From assembly GCF_017590215.1 (NCBI RefSeq), contig NZ_JAFFPK010000083.1, forward strand, positions 1 to 59,984: DNA of 59,984 bases, written 5' to 3'. The notes under the pieces are model-generated. The model was not told the origin of the DNA. It searched no databases and saw only the letters and a list, made by a program, of their open reading frames with translations. The number at the start of each line of letters is the position of its first letter. Position 1 is the first letter of the stretch. Positions 29,031 through 37,680 of the stretch are shown one piece after another. This DNA comes from Clostridium sp. CCUG 7971. GTDB taxonomy: Bacteria > Bacillota > Clostridia > Peptostreptococcales > Peptostreptococcaceae. Made by a program: the position numbers and the translations under genes.

Positions 29031-29335
29031 TTAAAAATCAAAGGTTCCAAACTTTCCAAAATCAAAGTCATCGTATGCTTGTATTATTTCTTCTTTTGTA
29101 TTCATTACAAATTGACCATGCGTAAATATTGACTCATTTATTGGCTCTCCACTTAATACAATAACTAGTGATTTTTCAGTAATTGATTCTACTATAATAT
29201 TCCCATCTACATTATTAAATAATACAAAATCACTTTCTTTATATGTAGAGCCATCATTAATTTTTATTTCCTAATTTAAAATTAATAATCTTGTATTAAA
29301 ATTACCCGGTTCATCTAGTAATATTATATAAATTT
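29031..29335 (-). pseudogene. Pirin-family protein, C-terminal remnant
   Basis: Minus-strand translation gives EIKINDGSTYKESDFVLF, then VIVLSGEPINESIFTHGQF and VMNTKEEIIQAYDDFDFGKF, which is the pirin C-terminal cupin end (GGEPLxEPxxxxGPFVMN pattern). No start codon or ribosome binding site is present, an in-frame TAG interrupts the frame about 80 residues from the end, and the N-terminal two thirds is missing. The remnant ends near a terminator hairpin at 29346-29379. Confidence 0.75.
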
Positions 29336-29345
29336 TAATAAAAGT

Positions 29346-29379
29346 AAAAAGCTATTAATTAAATAATTAATAGCTTTTA
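29346..29379 (-). terminator. Terminator after the iron ABC operon
   Basis: Perfect stem AAAAGCTATTAATTA with its complement, AAA loop region, and T-run on either strand. About 115 nt beyond the ATPase stop codon. Confidence 0.7.
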
Positions 29380-29495
29380 TTATACTTAAATAATTTACAT
29401 TACTGAGTCTATCTATCAGTAAATATATATTCTTACTTTATTCAGTTATTTTTCCTTGTTCACTATGTCTCCATATCCATCTTCTCGTTCTAAAT

Positions 29496-30266
29496 TTATA
29501 TAAAAGGTACACATAATTTACAATTATCTATAGGTGAATCTATAAGTTTACACTTAACTCCAAATACATCTTTTATAAGATTTTCATTTATAATATCACC
29601 TTTATGGCCTTTAGCAAGTATATTTCCATTTTTTATTGCAACTATATTATCAGCATACTTTAAAGCATGGTTTATATCATGGATAACCATTACTATAGTT
29701 CTGTTTTCTTTTTCATTTAAATCTTTTAAAATATTTAAAATTTCTAATTGATATTTTATATCTAAATGATTTGTAGGTTCATCTAAAAGTATTATATCTG
29801 TATTTTGTGCTAATGCTAATGCAATCCAAGCCCTTTGCCTTTGTCCACCAGATAAGCTATCTAAAGTTCTATCTTTATCATCTATAAGGCCAACTTTTTT
29901 TATAGAATCTAATACTATTTCTTCATCTTTCTTACTCCAAAATGATAGTAAATTATGGTATGGATATCTTCCTTGTTTTACTAAATCATAAATAGTTAAA
30001 TCTTCTGGAGCATTACTACTTTGAGGAAGCATTGCTAATATCTTAGATACTTCTTTTGAAGGCATTTTAAGAATATCTTTATTCTCCATTTCTATAGATC
30101 CATTTTTAGGCATAAGTATTCTTGCTATAGCCTTTATTAATGTAGATTTTCCACATCCATTAGAACCAATTAATGCTGTAATCTTTCCTTTTTCTATATC
30201 TAAATTTATATTATCTAATATAACTTTTTCATCGTAACATAATTTTAAGTCTTTTGCTTTTATCAT
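29496..30266 (-). CDS. Iron-siderophore/heme type ABC transporter ATPase (FecE/FhuC family)
   Basis: 256 residues. Walker A GSNGCGKSTL near residue 35, Q-loop MLPQSSNAP, signature LSGGQRQRAWIALAL, Walker B IILLDEPTNHLD and switch HDINHAL, all typical of the FecE/FhuC/BtuD group. RBS AGGGGAG. The C-terminus carries two Cys (CKLIDSPIDNCKLC), common in this branch. Two nucleotides separate it from the upstream permease, so it is translationally coupled. It powers the FecCD permeases 30269-32301. Confidence 0.92.
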   Translation of the reverse strand: MIKAKDLKLCYDEKVILDNINLDIEKGKITALIGSNGCGKSTLIKAIARILMPKNGSIEMENKDILKMPSKEVSKILAMLPQSSNAPEDLTIYDLVKQGRYPYHNLLSFWSKKDEEIVLDSIKKVGLIDDKDRTLDSLSGGQRQRAWIALALAQNTDIILLDEPTNHLDIKYQLEILNILKDLNEKENRTIVMVIHDINHALKYADNIVAIKNGNILAKGHKGDIINENLIKDVFGVKCKLIDSPIDNCKLCVPFI

Positions 30267-30268
30267 TT

Positions 30269-31294
30269 TTATCTCCCCTTTGAATATTTTCTATTTTTTA
30301 TTAAAAGATATATAAAGTAAGGTGCTCCTATTGAAGCTGTAAAAATACCTATAGGTAAATCTTGTGGATAGAATAACCATTTAGAAGCAAAATCAGCTAC
30401 TAAAGTTATTATTCCACCTATAAGTATTGAAAGGGGAATTAAATTCTCAAACTTTGAATCTACAAGTTTTCTAGCAATATGAGGTGCTATTAAACCTACA
30501 AAGCCTATACCTCCTCCAATAGTCACAGCACCTGCTGTTAATCCTGCCGAAATACATAAAAGTATTAATCTACTTTTACGTAAGTTATTTCCAAGAACTG
30601 TTACTACATCATCATCTAATTGATGTAGATTTAAATCTTTTATAAATATTACTGCCATTATAGCGAAAACAAAGAATGTTGCCGTTATCATTATTACATG
30701 ACTCCAGTTTGACCCATATATAGTACCTGTTATCCAAGTTGTTGCTTCTTTTATAAATATTACTGGTCCATTTATAATAAGGATATTAGTTAAAGCTTTA
30801 CAAATAGCCGAAACTCCAATTCCTATTATAATTAATTTGCTTGTTGAAGTAGATTTTCCATACATGAAAAAAATAAATATTAACGCTAAAAATGAAAATG
30901 CAAAAGTAAATATTGGCATATACAGTATTGATGTTGTTAATGAGTTATTTTTAGGATCTGTAAAAATAGTTAAAAATACTAATGCACCAACAGACCCACC
31001 ATTTACTATTCCTAATATATCAGGTGATGCTAAAGGATTTTTAACTACTCCTTGAAGTATAGCTCCAGCTAATGCTAAAGATGCTCCAACAAAAAATGCA
31101 ACAAGAACTCTTGGTAATCTTATATTCATTACTAAAACAGAGGAGAATCCTGAGTCTATTCCTACTATGCTTTTTAATACGTCTAGTGGACTTACCATTA
31201 CTTCTCCAAACCCTAAAGAAAATGTAATAAGTAAAGCCGTAATAAATAGTAAAATACAACTTAGCTTAATAGTTTTTTTGCTAACATTAATCAT
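30269..31294 (-). CDS. FecCD family iron ABC permease (second)
   Basis: 341 residues with about nine to ten membrane helices. FecCD signatures: RLPRVLVAFFVGASLALAGA, GVVKNPLASPDILGI, GGGIGFVGLIAPHIARKLV and PIGIFTASIGAPYFIYLL near the end. Pairs with the upstream permease as a heterodimer. Its ATG overlaps the stop codon of the upstream gene (TAATG), with GGAGG 8 nt before it. Confidence 0.92.
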   Translation of the reverse strand: MINVSKKTIKLSCILLFITALLITFSLGFGEVMVSPLDVLKSIVGIDSGFSSVLVMNIRLPRVLVAFFVGASLALAGAILQGVVKNPLASPDILGIVNGGSVGALVFLTIFTDPKNNSLTTSILYMPIFTFAFSFLALIFIFFMYGKSTSTSKLIIIGIGVSAICKALTNILIINGPVIFIKEATTWITGTIYGSNWSHVIMITATFFVFAIMAVIFIKDLNLHQLDDDVVTVLGNNLRKSRLILLCISAGLTAGAVTIGGGIGFVGLIAPHIARKLVDSKFENLIPLSILIGGIITLVADFASKWLFYPQDLPIGIFTASIGAPYFIYLLIKNRKYSKGR

Positions 31295-32301
31295 TAATTA
31301 TTCCTCCTTTTTGCAATATATATAAAGAATGGACCACCTATAAGTGCAGTTAATGCTCCAACGGGAACTTCTTTTGGATAAATTATAAATCTTGACATTA
31401 TATCTGCAAGTAATAATATAGCTGAACCAGTTAGTACAGAAAAAGGTATAAGCCATCTATAATCCGTCCCAATAAATTTGTGTACTATGTGTGGAGTTAC
31501 AAGCCCAATAAAAGCTACAGGACCTGCAAGTGCTACTGATACGCCTGATAAAACTGCAACCATGCCTATTATAACTATTTTTAAATGTAGTGTTTTCATC
31601 CCTAAAGACCTAGCCATTTCTTCTCCTAATGAAAATACATTAAGCTTTTTTCCAATTAATAATGTTGATGCTATTGCTATTAATATTATTGGTGTAAACT
31701 GAAGAATAAGCTCTATTTTTTTACCTTCAACAGAACCTGTCATCCAGTATACAACTTGTTCTAGGGCAACGTCATTTTTATATAAAATACCTTGTGTCAA
31801 AGAAAATAATAATGCAGCTAAAGCAGTTCCTCCTAGCGTTAAATCCATAGGCCTTACATCCTTAAAAAGACCTCCTGATAATATAAAAACTAATGCTGAA
31901 GCAAATAATGCTCCAAAGAAAGCTACCCATGCAAGACCCATCGTAGATATTTGTGGTATATAAGTCATAGCTATAACTAAAGCAAATACTGCTCCAGAAT
32001 TTATCCCCAATATACTTGGAGAGGCTAATTTATTTCTTGTTAGTCCTTGAGTTAAAAGCCCTGCTACTCCAAGGGCACCTCCAACTAAAAGAGCATTTAA
32101 AGTTCTTGGAACTCTAGATGTTTTTATAATTATATGCTCTTGAGAATTATTGAAGTTTTTATATGCATCTATAACCATATCGTAAGATGTATGTATAAAA
32201 CCTTTAGTAATGCTTAGATAACATAATATAAAAATTAGTGCTGTTAACATCATAAGTAATACAGCTTTACCTTTATTACTTTTTGAAAATTTTTCATACA
32301 T
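31294..32301 (-). CDS. FecCD family iron ABC permease (first)
   Basis: 335 residues, same fold as its partner: SRVPRTLNALLVGGALGVAG, GLTRNKLASPSILGI, GPVAFIGLVTPHIVHKFIG, VPVGALTALIGGPFFIYI. The ATG at 32301 is chosen because GGAGG precedes it by 4 nt; a longer frame to 32337 would run through a Fur-box-like palindrome. First gene of the operon and divergent from the binding-protein gene. Confidence 0.92.
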   Translation of the reverse strand: MYEKFSKSNKGKAVLLMMLTALIFILCYLSITKGFIHTSYDMVIDAYKNFNNSQEHIIIKTSRVPRTLNALLVGGALGVAGLLTQGLTRNKLASPSILGINSGAVFALVIAMTYIPQISTMGLAWVAFFGALFASALVFILSGGLFKDVRPMDLTLGGTALAALLFSLTQGILYKNDVALEQVVYWMTGSVEGKKIELILQFTPIILIAIASTLLIGKKLNVFSLGEEMARSLGMKTLHLKIVIIGMVAVLSGVSVALAGPVAFIGLVTPHIVHKFIGTDYRWLIPFSVLTGSAILLLADIMSRFIIYPKEVPVGALTALIGGPFFIYIAKRRNN

Positions 32302-32321
32302 TTTCCTCCATTTTATTTTAT

Positions 32322-32336
32322 TGATAAAAATTATCA
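32322..32336. promoter_or_regulatory. Fur-box-like operator
   Basis: TGATAAAAATTATCA fits the 7-1-7 Fur motif (TGATAAT-N-ATTATCA) with one mismatch. It lies between the divergent permease and binding-protein genes, so iron-responsive repression of both is likely. Confidence 0.6.
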
Positions 32337-32343
32337 TTTTTTA

Positions 32344-32372
32344 TTGATATTCTTTTTCAATTATGATATCAT
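32344..32372 (+). promoter_or_regulatory. Putative promoter of the binding-protein gene
   Basis: TTGATA (32344-32349), 17-bp spacer, TATCAT (32367-32372). The -10 is embedded in the perfect palindrome TTATGATATCATAA (32361-32374), which may be a second regulator half of the Fur region. Confidence 0.5.
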
Positions 32373-32435
32373 AACTGCATCGATATATCTACAGTATTCG
32401 ACAAAAAATATAAAGTAATAGGAGGATTATTACAT

Positions 32436-33389
32436 ATGCAAAAAAAATTGCTATCTATAATTTCATTAAGCGTAATAACTATGGGCTTACTTGCTGGATG
32501 CTCAAGCCCATCTTCAGATAAAGCTGAAGATACATCAAAAGGAAAGACTGTATCTATACAAGATGCTATGGGAACAACAGAAGTTCCTACAGATCCTAAG
32601 AGAGTTGTTATATTAACTAACGAAGGTACTGAAGCTCTTCTTTCTCTTGGAGTTAAACCAGTAGGAGCTGTAACTGGTGTTACTGGTGAATGGTATGACC
32701 ATACTAAAAAAGAATTAGAAGGTGTTAAACCTCTTGGAAAAGAAAAATCTATAAATATAGAGGCTGTTGCTGCTTTAAAACCAGATTTAATAATCGGTAA
32801 TAAAATGAGACATGAAAAAATATATGATCAATTAAAATCAATAGCTCCAACTGTTTACTCAGATACTATAAGAGGTGCATGGAAAGATAATTTCAAATTC
32901 TATGCTAAAGTTTTAAATAAAGAAGCTGAAGGTGAAAAAGCTATAAAAGAATATGAAGATAAAGTAGCTTACATACAAAATAATTACAAGGATAAATTAG
33001 ATAGTGAAGTATCACTAGTTAGATTTATGGACGGAAAAACTAGAATATATCTTGGAGATACTTTCGCAGGAACTATCCTTAAAGAAATAGGATTTAAGAG
33101 ACCAAAAGCTCAACAAGGAACAGAGTTTGTTAACGAAATCGGTAAAGAAAGATTAAAAGAAGCTGAGGGAGATGTAATGTTCTACTTCACTTATGAATTA
33201 GGTGATGGTAAAGGACTTGCTAGAGAAACAGAATGGATAAATGATCCATTATTTAAATCTTTAGATGTAGTTAAAAATAACAAAGCAATCAAAGTAAATG
33301 ATACTATATGGAATACAGCTGGTGGTATAAAAGCTGCTAACTTAATGCTTGATGATTTAACTAATACATTAAAAGAAGGTAAATTCTAA
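32436..33389 (+). CDS. Iron-siderophore/heme ABC substrate-binding lipoprotein
   Basis: 317 residues. Lipobox LLAGC with the lipidated Cys at about residue 22, then the class III binding-protein fold: TEVPTDPKRVVILTNEGTEALLSLG, AALKPDLIIGNKMRHEKIYDQL, then a long backbone helix and IWNTAGGIKAANLMLDDL at the end. This is the FecB/FhuD/YclQ type that captures ferric siderophores or heme. RBS AGGAGG. Transcribed divergently from the permease/ATPase operon. The exact ligand is unknown. Confidence 0.9.
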   Translation: MQKKLLSIISLSVITMGLLAGCSSPSSDKAEDTSKGKTVSIQDAMGTTEVPTDPKRVVILTNEGTEALLSLGVKPVGAVTGVTGEWYDHTKKELEGVKPLGKEKSINIEAVAALKPDLIIGNKMRHEKIYDQLKSIAPTVYSDTIRGAWKDNFKFYAKVLNKEAEGEKAIKEYEDKVAYIQNNYKDKLDSEVSLVRFMDGKTRIYLGDTFAGTILKEIGFKRPKAQQGTEFVNEIGKERLKEAEGDVMFYFTYELGDGKGLARETEWINDPLFKSLDVVKNNKAIKVNDTIWNTAGGIKAANLMLDDLTNTLKEGKF

Positions 33390-33398
33390 ACCTTAAGT

Positions 33399-33430
33399 AA
33401 AAAGACACCTATATTTACAGGTGTCTTTTT
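33399..33430 (+). terminator. Terminator of the binding-protein gene
   Basis: Perfect stem AAAAAGACACCT/AGGTGTCTTTTT with an 8-nt loop. Confidence 0.85.
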
Positions 33431-33480
33431 CAAATCTGAATAAAAATAATAAACTCCCTATAACCCCTCATACAATAGAT

Positions 33481-33655
33481 TCATAGAAAAATATATTTAT
33501 ACCAAGTATTCCATTTATAATCATCAAATTTCTGAGATTCTACAGAATTGAATGCATAAAATATCGCTACTACAAATATCAATGTTAAAAAGTATATAGC
33601 CTAATCTCAAAAGCTTCTTTTTACATTCTTTATTGATAAATCTAAGAACATTACT
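33481..33655 (-). pseudogene. FtsX-like (BceB-type) permease, N-terminal remnant
   Basis: Minus-strand translation gives VLRFINKECKKKLLRLGYIL, and after a frame change near 33590 LIFVVAIFYAFNSVESQKFD, then a stop at 33481. A basic N-terminus followed by a first helix ending in FYxFNSxxSQ is typical of the N-terminus of BceB-type permeases. There is no continuous frame and no downstream remainder. The rest of 33656-33968 also shows short broken frames, for example a minus-strand run starting RTYEKLTEIGIYIYKNIT near 33920, which I cannot assign. Confidence 0.45.
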
Positions 33656-33968
33656 AGAGTTACCTTGTTTTATAAAATAATTTTAACCTAATTTGTAATT
33701 TACTCATATTGATTCAGTTTTCATTAGCCTTTCAGTTTTGAAATAAAATGTTTTGTTGAACAAAAAAGTATCTAGTCTTATACTACATTCTTAATTGCAG
33801 CTCCATTATTACCTTGGAACAAATATAACTTATAGAACTTAAGTTTATTCTTAAATCTATCTTAGTTGTAATGTTCTTATATATGTATATGCCGATCTCC
33901 GTTAATTTTTCATAAGTTCTATTATTCTTCTGTAGACCATCTTAAAAATAATTTATCTAAATTGTAAT

Positions 33969-34442
33969 TTAATTAATAACTATTGTACTATCCTCAGGTA
34001 CATTATCATATATCCACTTAGCATTCTCTGTAGCTAATCTTATACATCCATGACTTATTGCCACTCCTAACCTACCATCTTTTATATATATACCCTTTCC
34101 ATCATATAGTATTGAATGGTAATAGTAATCATCTGTTATATTAGTAGCATATTTTACTGAAGTATTTTCATCCCCTATAGCTGGATATTTAACTCCTACA
34201 GAAAAAACACCCTTTGGACTAGGTGTTGAGGGCTTCCCAACTGTACAACTCCATTTATATAGTAATTTCCATGTGTTATTTTGTTTTTCATATATATAAG
34301 TAAGCTTATTTTTAGTAGATGTAATTATTAAGTAATCCGTTGGACTTTTGATATTATTATCATTTACGAATTCGATCATATTCGTATTAAATTTACTATA
34401 ATTTAATGCTCTATTGTACATTAGATTCCTATAGTTTTTCAT
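33969..34442 (-). CDS. L,D-transpeptidase (YkuD domain) without signal peptide
   Basis: 157 residues. The YkuD domain fills residues about 37-157: YLIITSTKNKLTYIYEK, then TVGKPSTPSPKGVFSVG and the catalytic SHGCIRL with Cys133 and its His. Family members crosslink peptidoglycan (3-3 linkages) or attach proteins to it outside the membrane. Here the ATG has a good AAAGGAGAA site and the first 36 residues are polar, so no signal or anchor is encoded. Either it uses an unusual export route, or it acts in the cytoplasm or after lysis, for example in spores (inference). Confidence 0.85.
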   Translation of the reverse strand: MKNYRNLMYNRALNYSKFNTNMIEFVNDNNIKSPTDYLIITSTKNKLTYIYEKQNNTWKLLYKWSCTVGKPSTPSPKGVFSVGVKYPAIGDENTSVKYATNITDDYYYHSILYDGKGIYIKDGRLGVAISHGCIRLATENAKWIYDNVPEDSTIVIN

Positions 34443-34556
34443 AAAAATTCTCCTTTACTTTTTTAATGAAGTAATTCCACTCATATAGCTTCATAGTATA
34501 TAATACTTTCTATTATAAAATTGGTTACTAAACCATTTACATTTTATTAGCAAATA

Positions 34557-34587
34557 AAAATACCCCAGAATATTATCTGAGGTATTA
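34557..34587 (-). terminator. Terminator of the BceAB-like operon
   Basis: Stem AATACCtCAGA/TCTGgGGTATT with a T-run on the minus strand, just past the permease stop codon. Confidence 0.75.
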
Positions 34588-34599
34588 AAATATATAATA

Positions 34600-36705
34600 T
34601 TAAATATCTGCTATACGTTTAACTTTTGAAAGTGAAAACTTATAAGTTATAAACATAAATAATATTGTTACTAATATAATAAATAGTCCAACTAAAAGAC
34701 CTAACATCTCTCCATATGTTATAGATCCATCTCCACCATTTCCATAAAATATCATAAAGAACATCATGTATATAAAAGCACTTCCTATTACTGTAGGATA
34801 TATAAACACCTTAGCAAGCTGTTTCTTTATATTATTTTCAATATATTTATTACTTGCCCCAAGCTTTTTAATATCTGAAAATAATTGCTTATTATCAAGA
34901 CCAATAGTTACTGCTCTAGTATAAGTTATTATTGCCACAGCCGCAAAACAAATTATAGATATATAAGTAAATAACATAAGAAATACTGCCATATTTTTCA
35001 GTATATCCTGACTCTCTAAAGGTTTAAAGCTAGGATAATACGCCCAATCATTAAAAAGTTGAGTATTATCAGGCGAAAGATCTATCTTAGTTCCATAGTA
35101 GTATTCATCACCTTTTTCTTTTGCTACTTTCTCTTTGTATTCATCATAAATTGTATCAAAAGCAACATCATCTGAACTTCTTTTTAGAATTTCATTTTTT
35201 AATTCTTTTGCAAATAAATATGTTTCCTCCGGATTTTTTACATTAAATAATACATATTTATCATATTTTTGGTCTGGCAAATCTTTCGAAAGTCTTTCAT
35301 AATCTTCATCTGATATTATATATTTTTCTTTATAATATTCAGCTACAAAAGGTCTAAATGATGTAGTTCCTGCAAATTTTACTTTTTCTGATTTTCCTGT
35401 AACTGGGTGAGTTATTAGGTCTAGGTCATCCCATTTATTCCAAATACTTTCTGAATCTCCATCAAGTATAATTCTTTTGTATTCTCCTTGTTTTATATCA
35501 ACATTTTGTCCTGAAATTCTATTAAATTCACTTTCTTTAAAAAACTCATTGTGCTGCCTTTTTTCAACATAATCGTTTGTAAGCATATTATTTTCATCAT
35601 ACTCTCTATAGTAACCATTTGTAACAAGTGATATTACATCTGTTTCATAATAATCAGTTATTGAAACATTATTATCATTAGCAAGTGAGTATATCTCATC
35701 TTTACTTATTTGATTTTCACTTCCTTTATAATAAAAAGAATAATCTATTGGGTTATTTTTAATGTCTACAATTAAGTTAGAAATCATTGTTGGTACGTAA
35801 AATGATGCAAACAATCCTCCTGCAATTAAAAATGTGATAACACACATATTTTTAACAGTTTGTCTTCCTGAAAATCTCATCATATTTGTTGATATAATAT
35901 TTTTATAATATTTTTTTGGATTCTTTCCTTTTTTACTATAAGTTACTGCATGAAGCATTATCATATAAATACCTACAAGTGATAATATGTATACTACATT
36001 CCATATAGACGGCATAAGATATCCAAACACCCTAACTACTATACTTGGAACTAAATATCCTAAAAATATACCACTAATAACTAGAATCCAACCAACTATA
36101 CCACACCAAGGTTTAATATCTTTAACAACTTCAGATTTACGTTGTTCATATATAACATCCATAATATTACTTCTTTTTATAAACTTTGTTCCATTTATAA
36201 AAATACAAAGTGTTACAAAAATACAAAATCCAATTCCAAATACAAGACCTGTAGCTCCAAACTGATATGCCATTTCTTTAGTGTCTACAATAAATATTTG
36301 GAAAAGTTTCCATATTCCATATGATGTTGGAATGCTAAGAATTACTCCTAAAGCCAAACATAAAGGAATAATAAATATAAGTTCTTTTAGAAGTAATTTC
36401 TGAAGCTTTGATTTTTTTTCTCCTAATGCCATTAAAATTCCAAACTCACGGCTTTTATATTTAAAAAATAAAGAAGATGCATAAGTTGTAAATACTGCAC
36501 ATCCAGCAATTGCTATGGAAAATATCATAAAACCTTGTTTTCTACTGTCTCCACCTGCTGGTAAAATGTTTAATACAGTTGGGCTAAAAAACATTAAAGC
36601 ATATGAAGTAACAAGTAACACAGATAAAGTTATACAAAATACAAGTATATAGTAATTTTTTATACTGTTTTTTCTAAGCTTTGATATAATCTTGTTCATT
36701 GTCAC
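34600..36705 (-). CDS. BceB-like FtsX-family ABC permease
   Basis: About 700 residues. Layout matches BceB: helix 1, three more helices to about 170, further helices to about 310, then a large extracellular domain of roughly 250 residues (from NPIDYSFYYKG to DWAYYPSFKP), then three C-terminal helices with the FtsX core (VAIITYTRAVTIGLDNKQLF). Such transporters remove or sense antimicrobial peptides. The start is the GTG at 36705 (8 nt from AGGAGG) or the ATG at 36699. It overlaps the end of the upstream ATPase gene, so translation is coupled. Its divergent two-component partner is LytTR-type rather than the usual OmpR-type BceR. Confidence 0.85.
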   Translation of the reverse strand: MTMNKIISKLRKNSIKNYYILVFCITLSVLLVTSYALMFFSPTVLNILPAGGDSRKQGFMIFSIAIAGCAVFTTYASSLFFKYKSREFGILMALGEKKSKLQKLLLKELIFIIPLCLALGVILSIPTSYGIWKLFQIFIVDTKEMAYQFGATGLVFGIGFCIFVTLCIFINGTKFIKRSNIMDVIYEQRKSEVVKDIKPWCGIVGWILVISGIFLGYLVPSIVVRVFGYLMPSIWNVVYILSLVGIYMIMLHAVTYSKKGKNPKKYYKNIISTNMMRFSGRQTVKNMCVITFLIAGGLFASFYVPTMISNLIVDIKNNPIDYSFYYKGSENQISKDEIYSLANDNNVSITDYYETDVISLVTNGYYREYDENNMLTNDYVEKRQHNEFFKESEFNRISGQNVDIKQGEYKRIILDGDSESIWNKWDDLDLITHPVTGKSEKVKFAGTTSFRPFVAEYYKEKYIISDEDYERLSKDLPDQKYDKYVLFNVKNPEETYLFAKELKNEILKRSSDDVAFDTIYDEYKEKVAKEKGDEYYYGTKIDLSPDNTQLFNDWAYYPSFKPLESQDILKNMAVFLMLFTYISIICFAAVAIITYTRAVTIGLDNKQLFSDIKKLGASNKYIENNIKKQLAKVFIYPTVIGSAFIYMMFFMIFYGNGGDGSITYGEMLGLLVGLFIILVTILFMFITYKFSLSKVKRIADI

Positions 36706-37447
36706 TATCATCACCTCCTAGTTTTTTTAATGTATCAAGAAGTTTATCCATAAACTCTATACGATTTCCGCTTCTTGTAAGCTCAGTGTATACTTTCCCA
36801 TCTTTAAGAACTATAACCCTATCACAAAATGATGCTGCAAAACTATCATGAGTTACCATAAATACAGTTGCTTCAAGTTTACATTTAGCTTGAACAAATG
36901 AATCTATAACTGCTCTGGCTGATTTACTATCTAAATTTCCTGTTGGTTCATCAGCTAAAATAACATATGGATTATTAATAAGTGCTCTTGCAACAGCGCT
37001 ACGTTGCTTTTCTCCTCCTGAAATTTCTGCTGGGTACTTATCTCTAATATGTGAAATTCCAAAAGTATTGCAAAGCTTATTTGCAAGTACTTCCATTTTA
37101 ACAACTTCTTTATTTGATATAATTTGTGGTAAGCATATATTTTCTATTACACTTAATCCATCTAATAACATAAAATCTTGAAAAACAAATCCAAGTTTTT
37201 GATTTCTAATATCTGCAAGTTTTTCTTCATTTAGTCCAGATATATTTTCTCCTCCCAGTAATATTTCGCCTTCTTCAAATGGTATAAAGCAAGAAATACT
37301 ATTTAAAAGAGTTGTCTTACCACTTCCTGATGGTCCCATAACTGCTACAAATTCTCCTTTTTTCACCTCAAAAGATATATTTTTTAATACATCATAAGTT
37401 ACATTTCCTGTTTTATAACTCTTATATAAATTCTTTACTTTAAGCAT
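36674..37447 (-). CDS. BceA-like ABC transporter ATPase
   Basis: 257 residues. Walker A GPSGSGKTTLLN near residue 40, Q-loop FQDFMLLDGLSV, signature ISGGEKQRSAVARALI, Walker B VILADEPTGNLDSKSA, switch THDSFAAS: the MacB/LolD/BceA pattern. Forms an exporter with the downstream permease, whose gene overlaps its 3' end. No signal. Divergent from the LytTR response regulator gene; the shared upstream region holds a 21-bp direct repeat. Confidence 0.9.
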   Translation of the reverse strand: MLKVKNLYKSYKTGNVTYDVLKNISFEVKKGEFVAVMGPSGSGKTTLLNSISCFIPFEEGEILLGGENISGLNEEKLADIRNQKLGFVFQDFMLLDGLSVIENICLPQIISNKEVVKMEVLANKLCNTFGISHIRDKYPAEISGGEKQRSAVARALINNPYVILADEPTGNLDSKSARAVIDSFVQAKCKLEATVFMVTHDSFAASFCDRVIVLKDGKVYTELTRSGNRIEFMDKLLDTLKKLGGDDSDNEQDYIKA

Positions 37448-37576
37448 AAATTTACCTCCTAATATTTATAATTTTTATTATGTATTTCAAATAAGTCATA
37501 ACTTAAAATAATTCTTACTGAGTTTCTTTATATATTAATTGTAAGGTAATTTCTAGAAATTAAATATTAGCCTAAA

Positions 37577-37611
37577 TGTAATCTTTGGTACTTATATTGT
37601 AATTTTCGGTA
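37577..37611. promoter_or_regulatory. LytTR-type direct-repeat operator with promoter -10
   Basis: TGTAATCTTTGGTA (37577-37590) is repeated as TGTAATTTTCGGTA (37598-37611), an exact 21-bp period. LytTR regulators bind such pairs of roughly 9-bp direct repeats one to two helical turns apart. A perfect -10 TATAAT follows at 37624-37629, 12 bp after the second repeat, reading toward the response regulator gene. Confidence 0.55.
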
Positions 37612-37680
37612 AATGAATTCATCTATAATAGAAAGCTACTATTTCAAATGATATAATTTAAAATATAAGGGGTAGAGTTA

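Noticed and set aside
33656-33968. Short minus-strand frame starting RTYEKLTEIGIYIYKNIT
   Set aside because: No start signal, no recognisable family and broken on both sides; left as unassigned decayed sequence.
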